Source: Belnapia moabensis DSM 16746 (GTDB lineage: Bacteria; Pseudomonadota; Alphaproteobacteria; Acetobacterales; Acetobacteraceae). Taken from it: DNA of 64,000 bases. The stretch covers positions 1-64,000 of the forward strand of contig NZ_JQKB01000024.1 in assembly GCF_000745835.1 (NCBI RefSeq), in the 5' to 3' direction. This document shows, one piece after another, positions 50,726 to 59,768 of this stretch. Both the position numbers and the translations under genes were made by a program. Within the stretch, counting starts at the first letter, position 1, and every line of letters starts with the position of its first letter. The notes under the pieces were generated by a model. It had not been told where the DNA came from. It saw only the letters and a program-made list of their open reading frames with translations, and searched no databases.

Positions 50726-52284
50726 CCCGGCGTCCCCTCCTGGATCCAGGCCCGGACCACCGACAAGGCCTCGTCGGGACGTTCGTCAATGAGTTCGTTG
50801 AGCGCGTTCAGCGAGGAGAGGCGGATCTGCAGGTCAGGACCGATATTGGCAATCGCTTCCTGCAGCGCCTCGGACTGGGCCGACGTTGCCGCTGCCGCGC
50901 GGGCCGCGGCCGCAACCCGGCGGCGGTGCAGCAGGACACCGCCACCGGCCGTCAGCACCACCACCAGCCCCAGGCCCAGCTGCCACCAGGCGATGCCAGT
51001 GGCAGCAACCTCGCCCCCGGCCAGGGTGCCCAGGGGGTCCTCGCTCAGGAAGCGCATGCCATCGACCGTGACCCGGTCACCGCGCTGTTCGTTAAAGCCG
51101 ACGGCCGAGCGCACCAGGGCGGTAAAGCGCTCCAGCTCAGCGGCAGAGCGTGGCTGGATGACGCCATTCGCATCGGGCGCGCCATCCACCACCACGGCGA
51201 CGCTCAGCCGCCGGACCGCGCCGGGCTCCCGCGTGGTTTCCTCAGTGCGCGAGGAGATCTCGTAATTGATGGTCTCGTTGTTGCGCTGGGCCGTGGCATT
51301 GGTCCGCTGATTGTTGGGCGCCACCTGCTGGTTCGGCAGGTTCTGCCCCACCGTGACCGGCTGCTGCCCCCGCGAATCCTCGTTTGTCTCCTGCTCCGTC
51401 GAGGTCTGACGGCTCCGCTCCACCTGACCGAGTGGGTCGTATTTCTCCTCGCGGGCCACCACACGCGCGGCGTCAATCTCCACGGCGGCAATGGCGCGCA
51501 CCTTGCCATGGCCGACAATCGGCTCCAGCAGATCCAGGACCGCCTTTTGGTAAACCGCCTCTTGGGCGGCGCGCAATTCACCCACCCGGCCTGCAATCGC
51601 GCCGGTCCCGCCATCCGCAGCCAGGACGATCCCCGTGGGATCAACGACGGACACGCCCTCTTGGCGCAGCCGCGGCACGGCACCGGCCACCAACAAGCGA
51701 ATCGCCGCGGCCTGGGCACTGCCAAGCCGCTGGCCGGCCTGAGTGGTCACCGTCACCGAGGCCGTGGGTGGCGGCGCATCCCGCGAAAAACTCTCGCGCT
51801 CCGGCAGGACGATATGCACCCGGGCGGTGCGCACACCGTGCATGGTGATAATGGTGCGGGCGAGCTCGCCCTCGAGGGCTCGCAGCCGCTGCACCCGCTG
51901 CATAAAGGAGGTCATCTGCATGGGGCTGGCCTGGTCCAGCAGCTCGTAACCGGCGCCGGTCTGCCGCGGCAGACCCTCGGAGGCCAGCTGCATGCGCAGC
52001 CGCGGCACCTGGTCGAGCGGCACCAGAATCGTGCCATCACCGCGGGCATCCAGGGGAATTTTGAGCTCCTCCAGCCGCGCTACAATGCGCCCGGCATCGG
52101 CCGGCTCGAGCCCTGAATAGAGCAGGCCATTGGGACTTTGCGGCGCCCGTGCCACCAACACGACGCCCACCAGCGCCGCCAGGGCGACCCCGCTCAGCGC
52201 AGCAAGTTTCGCAGATCCCAGGCCGGCCAAGCTGGCCCCAAGGCTCCGCAACTGGAATGCGGGTTCGAGAGTCTTGGTTTCCAT
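50722..52284 (-). CDS. fliF: MS-ring protein FliF
   Basis: A 520-residue ring protein. Membrane helices at about 27-45 (AALSGVALAALVGVVLVARA) and 440-460. The secretin-like domains have LYSGLEPADAGRIVARLEEL, LPRQTGAGYELLDQASPMQM, RALEGELARTIITMHGVRTA RVHIVLPERESF and the carboxy end with FliG-binding helix (LRSLNALNELIDERPDEALS-like; read as SSLNALNELIDERPDEALSV). It starts the fliF-fliH-fliN-fliP run; fliG, usually next, is displaced. Confidence 0.95.
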   Translation of the reverse strand: METKTLEPAFQLRSLGASLAGLGSAKLAALSGVALAALVGVVLVARAPQSPNGLLYSGLEPADAGRIVARLEELKIPLDARGDGTILVPLDQVPRLRMQLASEGLPRQTGAGYELLDQASPMQMTSFMQRVQRLRALEGELARTIITMHGVRTARVHIVLPERESFSRDAPPPTASVTVTTQAGQRLGSAQAAAIRLLVAGAVPRLRQEGVSVVDPTGIVLAADGGTGAIAGRVGELRAAQEAVYQKAVLDLLEPIVGHGKVRAIAAVEIDAARVVAREEKYDPLGQVERSRQTSTEQETNEDSRGQQPVTVGQNLPNQQVAPNNQRTNATAQRNNETINYEISSRTEETTREPGAVRRLSVAVVVDGAPDANGVIQPRSAAELERFTALVRSAVGFNEQRGDRVTVDGMRFLSEDPLGTLAGGEVAATGIAWWQLGLGLVVVLTAGGGVLLHRRRVAAAARAAAATSAQSEALQEAIANIGPDLQIRLSSLNALNELIDERPDEALSVVRAWIQEGTPG

Positions 52285-52356
52285 CGACGTTCTGTCGTTC
52301 CGTCCTAGTGCCGACCAACCCGTCCGGCGCGCCTCAACGAGATACCGTCTTCTGCG

Positions 52357-52436
52357 TTTTTCGCATAGCGCGAAAACCGACGGTAGCGTATATATTTCGC
52401 ATTCTACGCTACCGCGTCCTATTCGTATGCGAGAGA
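52357..52436. promoter_or_regulatory. Cluster of TATGCGAAA-type elements in the fliF/fliL gap
   Basis: Toward fliF: TATGCGAAAAA at 52367-52357 (73 bases upstream of its start) and AATGCGAAATA at 52403-52393. Toward fliL: TATGCGAGAGA at 52426-52436. The first copy is also part of an inverted repeat, TTTTTCGC-ATAG-CGCGAAAA (52357-52376). The 158-base gap must hold promoters for both directions, so these are candidate shared control sites. Confidence 0.5.
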
Positions 52437-52442
52437 AACCGC

Positions 52443-52958
52443 ATGTCAGATGTTACCGCTGAGGTTTCAACGAGGCCAGCTGCCTCGCCGGGACGCCGCC
52501 GTGGCCGCCTGCCCCTGTTGGCTCTTGGCGGCGTCCTGCTGCTGGGGGGAGGGGCGGCCGGCGCCTGGTTCTTCGTGCCGGGCATTGCTGAGGGCGCCCG
52601 CGGGATGCTCGCCGGCGTGCTGGGTCCGACCCCAGCCCCCGCTGTCCCGGCCCCCAAGCCGGCCTTTGTTGAACTACCAGAGATGACGCTGACCCTGCCC
52701 AATGGGGGGCGGCCGCGTCAGTTGCGCCTGGCCCTGTCTATCGAGATCATGGGCGATGCCAGTTTGGTGCAGCCGATGCTGGTGGGGCCTCGGGTGTATG
52801 ACAATCTCATCCTGTATCTGCGGACCCTGCGCGATGGCGAGCTGGAGGGGGCGCTGGCTATTGACCGCCTGCGCAGCGACCTGTTCCGTCGCTTGGAGGT
52901 GCTGCTCGGGCCGGATGTGGTGCGCGACGTGCTGATCACCGGCTTTACGGTGGCCTGA
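52443..52958 (+). CDS. fliL: Flagellar basal-body protein FliL
   Basis: About 171 residues from the ATG at 52443; the longer frame to 52149 is the shadow of fliF. A single membrane helix lies at about 24-46 (LPLLALGGVLLLGGGAAGAW). The periplasmic part has FVELPEMTLTLPNGGRPRQL then RLALSIEIMGDASLVQPMLV, LYLRTLRDGELEGALAIDRL and RSDLFRRLEVLLGPDVVRDV LITGFTV, all FliL-typical. FliL surrounds the stator units. It starts the fliL-fliM operon, three bases before fliM. Confidence 0.95.
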   Translation: MSDVTAEVSTRPAASPGRRRGRLPLLALGGVLLLGGGAAGAWFFVPGIAEGARGMLAGVLGPTPAPAVPAPKPAFVELPEMTLTLPNGGRPRQLRLALSIEIMGDASLVQPMLVGPRVYDNLILYLRTLRDGELEGALAIDRLRSDLFRRLEVLLGPDVVRDVLITGFTVA

Positions 52959-52961
52959 GCC

Positions 52962-54032
52962 ATGAGCGATGAAAACGACTCCGCCGCCGCCGATAACGAC
53001 ATGGCGGAATGGGCCAATGCCGCTGGCCCGCAATTGGGCCAGGGCGATATTGATGATCTCTTTGGTGGCTCGGAGGCCGCTGCACCAGAGGCGCCGCGGC
53101 GTGGCCTCGAAGCCTTGTTCGGCGGTGCCGTTCGCTATGAACGGCTGCCGATGCTGGACATTGTGGTGGACCGGCTGGCGCGGCTGCTGACCAGCAGCGT
53201 GCGTAAATTCACGGCGGATAATGCCGAGGTGGTGATTGACCGCACCCGCCCGGTGCGGGTCGGCGCCTTTCTCGACAGCGTCACGCTGCCCGCCATGATC
53301 GGGGTGATTCACATCGAGGAATGGGATGGCTACTGCCTCGCAACCCTCGATTCCCGGCTGATCGGCTCCATTGTCGACATCCTGCTGGGCGGCCGCCGCA
53401 ATGCGGTGCAACCCATCGAGGGACGCCCCTACACCCCCATCGAGCGGACCTTTGTGGAAAAGCTGGTGAGCGTGGTGACGCAGGATCTCAGCAAGGCCTT
53501 CGAGGCGGTCTGTCCGGCCACCTTCCGCCTGGAGCGCTTTGAGATCACCCCGGGCTATGCCCTGATCACCAAGCCCACCGCGGCGGCTGTGACCTTCCGC
53601 GCGGAGATCGCCATGGAAGGTCGCGGCGGCAACATCGATTTTCTGCTGCCCTACTCCGCCATCGAGCCGGTGCGCGATCTCCTGAGCCAGGACGTGATGG
53701 GGCGGAAACAGGGCGGCGACACCATCTGGCGCCACCATCTGGCGGAAGAACTGCCGCGGGCCACGGTCGAGTTGCGCGCCGTGATCGAGAGCCGGACCAT
53801 GTTCTTCTCAGAGCTGGCCGCCTGGCAGCCTGGCTCAGTGGTGCCGCTCGACCGCCGGCAGGAGGAGCCGGTCGAGGTGTTCTGTGAGGATCTCCTGATC
53901 TGCCGCGCCCATATGGCCGCCAAAAGCGGCCGGGTGGTGCTGCAGGTTGATGAGCGCATCGTAGAGCAGGACTGGCCAAGCTCCCGAGCTGTCGAGAAGA
54001 CCGCCGAGGATCGCACGCGTCTCATCGCATAG
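52962..54032 (+). CDS. fliM: Switch protein FliM
   Basis: A 356-residue switch-complex protein. Residues 25-34, LGQGDIDDLF, are the CheY-phosphate binding motif, preceded by a 24-residue acidic extension not seen in enteric FliM. The middle CheC-like domain has FLDSVTLPAMIGVIHIEEWD, LIGSIVDILLGG and RPYTPIERTFVEKLVSVVTQ DLSKAFEAV. The carboxy SpoA domain has PGSVVPLDRRQEEPVEVFCE and the closing KSGRVVLQVDERIV. The motif implies that rotation is controlled by chemotaxis. Confidence 0.95.
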   Translation: MSDENDSAAADNDMAEWANAAGPQLGQGDIDDLFGGSEAAAPEAPRRGLEALFGGAVRYERLPMLDIVVDRLARLLTSSVRKFTADNAEVVIDRTRPVRVGAFLDSVTLPAMIGVIHIEEWDGYCLATLDSRLIGSIVDILLGGRRNAVQPIEGRPYTPIERTFVEKLVSVVTQDLSKAFEAVCPATFRLERFEITPGYALITKPTAAAVTFRAEIAMEGRGGNIDFLLPYSAIEPVRDLLSQDVMGRKQGGDTIWRHHLAEELPRATVELRAVIESRTMFFSELAAWQPGSVVPLDRRQEEPVEVFCEDLLICRAHMAAKSGRVVLQVDERIVEQDWPSSRAVEKTAEDRTRLIA

Positions 54033-54071
54033 CTCGCGCCAGACACCGTTTGCCGGCTTGTGGAGAATCCC

Positions 54072-54620
54072 ATGACCTTGTTGCAGATCCTCGATGCGTC
54101 GGGGCTCGCCATCTTAACCGCCCAATCGGGCTGGATCGTCTTGCTGTATCGCCGCATGGGCAGTTTGCGGACGGCGCTTGGGCAGGCTGGTACCGTGATT
54201 GCCCAGCTCGACGCCGCATCGCAGCGGCTTGATCTGTCCGCCAGCGGCATCGCGCGGAAGGTCAAAGAGGGCCTGACCGAGGTCGACAGCAAGCTGAACT
54301 CCTGCCGGCATATCGCCCAGGAGCTGACCATCGCGTCCCGCAATGCCGAAGAGGTCGCGGCGCGGCTTGATCAAGCCCTGCGGCAAAGCCGGAAGCTCAA
54401 CAACGCCCGCGTTGCCGCCCCGCCGCGGGAGCTGGTGGAACCACTGGGCTTTGCCGAGAAGCTTGCCGCTCGCCTGGAATCCCCCAGCCCAGTGGAGTTC
54501 CGCCAGCCCGAGCAGATCCTGGCCGCCGAGCTGACCTTTGCACCCGCGCCGGGACCGACCGCTGTCGCCGAGCTGGCGCAAGCACCCATCGAACGCGCTG
54601 TGCGCGTCAAACTCGGCTAG
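54072..54620 (+). CDS. DUF6468-like flagellar-locus membrane protein
   Basis: A 182-residue protein from the ATG at 54072 (GGAG upstream). One membrane segment is at about 8-27 (ASGLAILTAQSGWIVLLYRR), then a long helix with LRTALGQAGTVIAQLDAASQ and EGLTEVDSKLNSCRHIAQEL TIASRNAEEVAARLDQALRQ, likely a coiled coil, then a proline-containing tail. Proteins of this form sit after fliM in many alphaproteobacteria (DUF6468; PflI-like positioning proteins of Caulobacter). The assignment rests on position and recalled resemblance. It lies 18 bases before the MotE-like gene. Confidence 0.65.
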   Translation: MTLLQILDASGLAILTAQSGWIVLLYRRMGSLRTALGQAGTVIAQLDAASQRLDLSASGIARKVKEGLTEVDSKLNSCRHIAQELTIASRNAEEVAARLDQALRQSRKLNNARVAAPPRELVEPLGFAEKLAARLESPSPVEFRQPEQILAAELTFAPAPGPTAVAELAQAPIERAVRVKLG

Positions 54621-54637
54621 CGGCTGGAGATCGATCA

Positions 54638-55375
54638 ATGAACCGCATCCCTCGGGTTTCGAACAGCCGGCCCACACTGGAAGCGCCGAACCGGTCTCTC
54701 GGGTGGGTTCTCGGCCCACGGCTTGGTCTGCCGTTGATGGTGCTCGGCATCGCCGCGCTGGTGCCGGCGCGCATCATGGGCTTGGCTGAACTGTGGTCCG
54801 GTACGACGCCGAGCGCCAGCTCGATCCCGAGCATCGTTGAGGCGCCGGCGCTCGAGGTCGTCGGCAGTTCGATGACACTGCGGAGCGGGGTGACCGTGAC
54901 CCCCACAGTCTCCACGACGCTGTCCGGTCCTGTCAGGACCAATCCCCTGGCTGAAACCCGCCAGAATGACGGCCGGCTGCTGGCCGAAGTGTCTCGACGC
55001 CAGGCGGAAACCGAACGTCGTGAGCGATCCCTGGAAGTGCGTGAGGCTCGCGCCGTAGCCGCCGAAGCCATGGCGCGCACCCAACTGGCCGAGCTGGCCA
55101 AGCTCCGCGAGGAAGTCGAGCGCCTCGTCGCCCGCGAAGTGACGGCGGCCGAGGGCGACATCGATTCCCTGGTGTCCCTCTACGTCAACATGCGCCCGCA
55201 ACAGGCGGCGAAGGTGATGGAGCGCCTGGAAGCGACGCAGGCCGCGGTGATCCTGCTGAAGATCCCCGAGCGCCAGGCCGGCCCGATCCTGGCGCAGATG
55301 GATCCACCAGCAGCCATGGCGGTGACGCAGGAGATTGCAGGCCGGCGTGAGGCGTTCCGCCGCCAGGAGAAGTAG
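54638..55375 (+). CDS. MotE-like protein with MgtE intracellular-type domain
   Basis: A 245-residue protein with one membrane helix near 30-47 (GLPLMVLGIAALVPARIMG), a variable periplasmic or cytoplasmic linker, a coiled coil (LLAEVSRRQAETERRERSLE, EAMARTQLAELAKLREEVER LV) and a carboxy domain YVNMRPQQAAKVMERLEATQ then AAVILLKIPERQAGPILAQM DPPAAMAVTQEI. This carboxy end is the MgtE-N/FliG-like domain of MotE, the chaperone of MotC in rhizobia. With the unknown periplasmic protein beside motA, it may form a similar pair. Confidence 0.75.
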   Translation: MNRIPRVSNSRPTLEAPNRSLGWVLGPRLGLPLMVLGIAALVPARIMGLAELWSGTTPSASSIPSIVEAPALEVVGSSMTLRSGVTVTPTVSTTLSGPVRTNPLAETRQNDGRLLAEVSRRQAETERRERSLEVREARAVAAEAMARTQLAELAKLREEVERLVAREVTAAEGDIDSLVSLYVNMRPQQAAKVMERLEATQAAVILLKIPERQAGPILAQMDPPAAMAVTQEIAGRREAFRRQEK

Positions 55376-56264
55376 GGTTCCCAGCGGAGGGTTTAACCCA
55401 GCGTCCGGGTGTCAGTGGCAGGCGCTGGCGCGACGCCAGCGCATGGCGTAGCGCCACATGGCGGCACCGGACATCCTGATGCGGCGCCTCCTGCCAAGGC
55501 ACTGGCCCGGCGCAAGCCTCTGCCGCATCCGGGTTACGAGGTTAGCACCGGCTGCCAGCATCTCGCTGCCGCAGGAGCGCCAGGATAGTGACGCCGTCAC
55601 AGTCGGAGGCCGCGACTGCTGGCAGGACGCTGTGACAGAGCTGGGACGGGGCTTGGCCCGCCAACATCATCGATGGGCGGCCGCGCGACCGGCAGACGGC
55701 GCCCCCGCGAATACCCTCTCCGGCGCCAACCAGAACCGCTGACACCGTCGTCACTCTGGATCCGGCCCTGCCGCACGCGATCGGGTCTGCTGGACGGTGT
55801 TGTCTCGCCGCCACCAACCCAGGCGGGGACCTGGCGAGGTCTGCGGGCCATACCAGGAGTGTAGCCGTCAGGGCAAGGCTACATGGCCACGGCACCAGCC
55901 ACCGGATACCGCCGCTGGCCGGCGGCGCGGCAGGCCCAGGCGCTAGCCTGAACGCCCGGATGCCACATCGCCACGCAGGCACCGAAACCGACGGCGCCGC
56001 GCGGCCAGGGTGCATATCGTCGGTCCCCCATGATTTTCGGTTCAAACCACGCCGTCGAGATCAGGCTCGATCCGCTCAAGCTGGTCTTGCTCAAGTTCCC
56101 TCGGGCGTCGCAGCACCTGCAGCCGCAGCACCCGTTGCTTTTGAGGCACGCAAGCGGCGCGGCTCTCGCCCGCACAGGGACGTGACCGCACTAAGATCAT
56201 ACCCTGCAGCCGGTCCGTTCCGATCCCCTTGGCAACTGCCGCGCCGCACCGGGGCCTCCTATCG
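55376..56264. other. Intergenic stretch, no gene recognised
   Basis: About 890 bases. One minus-strand frame (56045-55542) is open for 167 codons but has no ribosome site, poor third-position bias and cysteine/arginine-rich text, so I do not call it. No RNA gene was identified. It probably holds the promoter of the following MHYT protein, but no consensus was visible. Confidence 0.45.
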
Positions 56265-59018
56265 ATGTTTCGCATCCTCGCCTGCGTCGTGACCGAGCAC
56301 GACCTCCGTCTCGTCCTCGCTGCCGCCTTGATCTGCATGCTGTCGGCCACCCTCTCGGTGACCCTTCTGGGGCAGCAACCGGCGGCGACGCGGCTTGCGA
56401 CGAGCTATGGGCGGGCGATCATGGCTGCAATTGCTCTGGGTGGCGGCGCCTGGGCCACGCATTTTGTCGCCATGCTGGCCTATGATCCCGGTCTTCCCAC
56501 GGCCTTTGCCGTGGTGCCAACGCTCGGCTCGGCATTTACGGTCGTCGCCGCGGTGGCGGTTGGCATCCTGGTCTGGCGGCGCGCGCAGGGCGCCACCGGC
56601 CGCGCACTCGGCGGCGCCATTGTGGGTCTCGGCATCGGCGCCATGCACTATATGGGCATGGCGGCCATCCAGCTTCCCGGCCGGATTGCCTATGATTGGG
56701 GGCTGGTCGCCATCTCCGTGCTGCTGGGCGCGAGCGTCATGGCAGCCAGCTTCGCGCGATGGACTGGAGCTGGCTCTCCACGCCGCCGCATCCTGGCTGC
56801 CGCTGGCATTGTGGCGGGGATCGTGCTGTTGCATTTCACCGGCATGGGCGCGGTGGAGATCCTGCCCGAGGGGGGCTCGGACTTCGTGGGATCCGGGCTG
56901 GATCATGGCCGGCTGGCGATCCTGGTGGTGGCTGGCGCCGGCTTTGGTCTTTCGCTGGGTGCCGTCGCACTCTGGACGGAAGCACGGGCGCGGGCCGGCG
57001 GTCTGCGGACGGAAGCCATGCGACTGCGTGGACTGGCCGATGCAGGCCTGGACGGCCTGGTGCTCTGCGCTGCGGATGGCACCATTGTCGAAGTCAATAC
57101 CCGGTTTTGTGGATGGGCCGGCCGCGAGCGTCAGGCGTTGCTGGGCCTCGATATCTGCAGCCTGATTCAACCGCAGCCGGCAGGCGGCGCGAATGCGCTC
57201 CAGGGCGTTCCGGGCGCGGCGCGGCGCGCCATGCTGCGGGGCACGGCCGGTGACGTCCCGGTGGAGATCGTGCGGGGTGAGATCGACACCGCCGAAGGTC
57301 GGCGAGCCGTTCTCGCCGTGCGCGACTTGCGCGAGCGGTTGCGCACCGAAGCCCGCTTCGAGGCGGCGCTGACGAATATGCCGCATGGGCTAGCCATGTT
57401 CGATGACGAAGCCCGCCTGCTGGTCGCCAACACCCGTTATGCCGAGATGTATCGCCTGCCCCCGGAGCTCGTCCGGCCTGGCACCTCGCTCCCAGACATC
57501 CTGGCCCACCATGTCGCCGCGGCGGTGTGTTCTCGCGGGCTGGAGGATCGTGTGGCGTCTCATTTGCCCAGCCTGAGCAAGAGTGGCGCAGCCTATGAGG
57601 TCCGGGATCTCGTGGACGGGCGGACCATTGCCATCTCCCGGCGGCAAATGGCCCGGGGAGGCTGGATTTCGGTCCATGAGGATGTGACCGAGCGGCGCAG
57701 GACCGAGGCCCAAATCGCCCATCTCGCACGCCATGATGCGCTGACCGGCTTGCCGAACCGGATGCTCTTCCGCGAGCGGCTGGAGGGCGCGCTGACCCGC
57801 GTACGGCGCGGTGGCCGCTGTGCCATCCTCTACCTCGACCTCGACCGCTTCAAGGAGGTCAACGATACTCTCGGTCATCCCCTTGGGGATGCCCTGCTGC
57901 AAACCGTCGCAACACGGCTGAATGCTGAACTGCGCGAATGCGACACCTTGGCGCGGCTGGGCGGCGACGAGTTTGCCATTGTTCAGACCGACATCGAACA
58001 TCCCCAAGATGCGAAGACTCTTGCGCGACGCCTGATCAGCGCCATCGAGCGTCCCTTTGAGCTGGATGGCCATCAGGTGGTGATCGGCACCTCCGTCGGT
58101 ATCGCCATTGGTCCCGGCGACGGTCTTGATCCCGACATCCTGCTCAAGGCTGCCGACATGGCCCTCTATCGGGCCAAGGCGGAAGGGCGTGGTCGGCTGC
58201 GCTTCTTCGAGGCGGAGATGGACGCCCGCATGCAGATGCGGCGCACGCTGGAGCTGGAGCTGCGCCGCGCGCTCGCGGCGGGTGAGTTCGAGTTATATTA
58301 CCAACCCATCGTCGAGGTCGCGACCCGCCGAGTGTGCGGGCTGGAGGCGCTGGTACGCTGGAATCATCCAGACCGCGGCCTGGTGCCGCCTGATCAGTTC
58401 ATCCCACTGTGTGAAGAAATTGGCCTGATTATTCCTTTGGGCGAGTGGGTTTTGACCCGTGCCTGCGCCGAAGCCACCGGATGGGCGGGCGCCCCCAAGG
58501 TAGCGGTCAATCTCTCACCGGCCCAGTTTGCCAGTCGGGGCCTGGTGGACAGCGTTGCCGCAGCCCTGGCGGCGTCCGGGCTGGAGCCCAGGCGGCTGGA
58601 ACTGGAAATCACCGAAACCGTCATGTTGCGGGACACGGAAACGACCCTAGTCACACTGCATCGCCTGAAAGCCTTGGGTGTGCGAATCGCCATGGACGAT
58701 TTCGGAACCGGCTACTCCTCGCTCAGCTACCTGCAACGCTTTCCGTTCGATAAGGTGAAAATCGACCGCTCCTTCGTGAAAGACTTGAATCGATCGCGCC
58801 AGAGCAACGCCATCATCACCGCTGTGGCCGATCTATGTTACGGCCTCGACATGGCAACCACCGCCGAAGGCGTTGAAACGGAGGAGCAGTTCCTGGCGCT
58901 GCACCGCAAGGGATGCGGCGAGGCGCAAGGCTACCTGTTCAGCAAGCCGCGTCCCGGAGCGGACATACCGGACCTGCTGGCGCGACTGGACCAGGCCGCT
59001 GATGCCGAGGCGTCCTGA
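56265..59018 (+). CDS. MHYT-PAS-GGDEF-EAL cyclic-di-GMP enzyme
   Basis: A 917-residue membrane sensor with both cyclic-di-GMP-making and -degrading domains. The ATG at 56265 gives MFRILACVVTEHDLRLVLAA, the standard MHYT start; a TTG at 56229 is less likely. Seven helices span 15-236, with the copper/oxygen-type MHYT repeats ATHFVAM (64-70), MHYMGM (127-132) and HFTGMG (190-195). Two PAS-like regions follow (about 255-350, 365-478). GGDEF is intact at 566-570 with an inhibitory RxxD site (R557, D560) exactly five residues before it. EAL is at 693-695 (EALVR), and DDFGTGYSSL follows, so both activities look possible. Its place beside fliM/motE suggests motility control. Confidence 0.93.
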   Translation: MFRILACVVTEHDLRLVLAAALICMLSATLSVTLLGQQPAATRLATSYGRAIMAAIALGGGAWATHFVAMLAYDPGLPTAFAVVPTLGSAFTVVAAVAVGILVWRRAQGATGRALGGAIVGLGIGAMHYMGMAAIQLPGRIAYDWGLVAISVLLGASVMAASFARWTGAGSPRRRILAAAGIVAGIVLLHFTGMGAVEILPEGGSDFVGSGLDHGRLAILVVAGAGFGLSLGAVALWTEARARAGGLRTEAMRLRGLADAGLDGLVLCAADGTIVEVNTRFCGWAGRERQALLGLDICSLIQPQPAGGANALQGVPGAARRAMLRGTAGDVPVEIVRGEIDTAEGRRAVLAVRDLRERLRTEARFEAALTNMPHGLAMFDDEARLLVANTRYAEMYRLPPELVRPGTSLPDILAHHVAAAVCSRGLEDRVASHLPSLSKSGAAYEVRDLVDGRTIAISRRQMARGGWISVHEDVTERRRTEAQIAHLARHDALTGLPNRMLFRERLEGALTRVRRGGRCAILYLDLDRFKEVNDTLGHPLGDALLQTVATRLNAELRECDTLARLGGDEFAIVQTDIEHPQDAKTLARRLISAIERPFELDGHQVVIGTSVGIAIGPGDGLDPDILLKAADMALYRAKAEGRGRLRFFEAEMDARMQMRRTLELELRRALAAGEFELYYQPIVEVATRRVCGLEALVRWNHPDRGLVPPDQFIPLCEEIGLIIPLGEWVLTRACAEATGWAGAPKVAVNLSPAQFASRGLVDSVAAALAASGLEPRRLELEITETVMLRDTETTLVTLHRLKALGVRIAMDDFGTGYSSLSYLQRFPFDKVKIDRSFVKDLNRSRQSNAIITAVADLCYGLDMATTAEGVETEEQFLALHRKGCGEAQGYLFSKPRPGADIPDLLARLDQAADAEAS

Positions 59019-59768
59019 AGGCGGGGCCGTCACGTCACCGGCGTCACACCGCCGGCCCAGCCCCGTTGCCGGCTCAGCCTGACGCTCAGGCTGTTGCTGC
59101 CGGCGCAGCGCGGTCGTGCCATCCCTAGGCCAAGACGCTCCGCGCAGCCGGGTTGTTCAAGGCCAGCGAGTACAACGATGGCCTCAGCGGCCAATCATCC
59201 GGGCGCACCCAACCTGATCCAGGCGGCGGCGGACCATACCGACGCATACAGACCAGCCCGGCTCTCGGCCCCAACGCCGGATCGCACGCACCCTGACCGC
59301 CATGGAGTGGGCCTCATGGTCCATCCATGAGCTTTGCGCGGCAGGCTGCCACCAGCCTCCCCCAACTCGCCATGAGGCGCGATCAGGGAGCAGGCTTTGG
59401 CAGGGCGGACAAGGCCGGTTCCTGGGACGGCTCGTCTGGGTCCAGGCCTCGACCTCTCTCAGTCAGCGCCGAGGCAGACCGCCGTTGGCCAGCCCGGTCC
59501 GGTCGGCATCACCGGCGTCGGAGCACCGGCCACCGACGCCCAGGATAACCCACCCATCCGCGACGGCCGCCGGCACCGCAAACGGGATCCGATCGCTCTT
59601 GCACGGTCCAGGTCGCGCTCGAGCCATGACCTAGGTGCGACCGGCAGGCTCGGCCCGGACCGTTGCCCTGACAGCCGCATCGCCAGCCGGGCGACATGGC
59701 CCAGGCCGTCCAGTATGGCCATGCCATGCGCAGGCTTGTCGTGGGGCGCCAAGGCAACCCCACGCTGA
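59019..59768. other. Intergenic stretch, no gene recognised
   Basis: About 750 bases between the convergent MHYT protein gene and flhB. Overlapping short frames on both strands lack ribosome sites. A TCAGCCTGACGCTCAGGCTG segment near 59074-59093 has inverted CAGCCTGA/CTCAGGCTG arms and may be a terminator stem for the MHYT gene, though no T run follows. Confidence 0.45.
59074..59093 (+). terminator. Candidate stem-loop after the MHYT gene
   Basis: CAGCCTGA and TCAGGCTG are exact complements separated by the short loop CGC, about 57 bases after the MHYT gene stop. There is no T run behind it; it could form part of a factor-dependent terminator or protect the message end. Confidence 0.4.

Noticed and set aside
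55542-56045. A 167-codon minus-strand frame in the gap before the MHYT gene
   Set aside because: Arginine/cysteine-rich, no ribosome site, no family resemblance.
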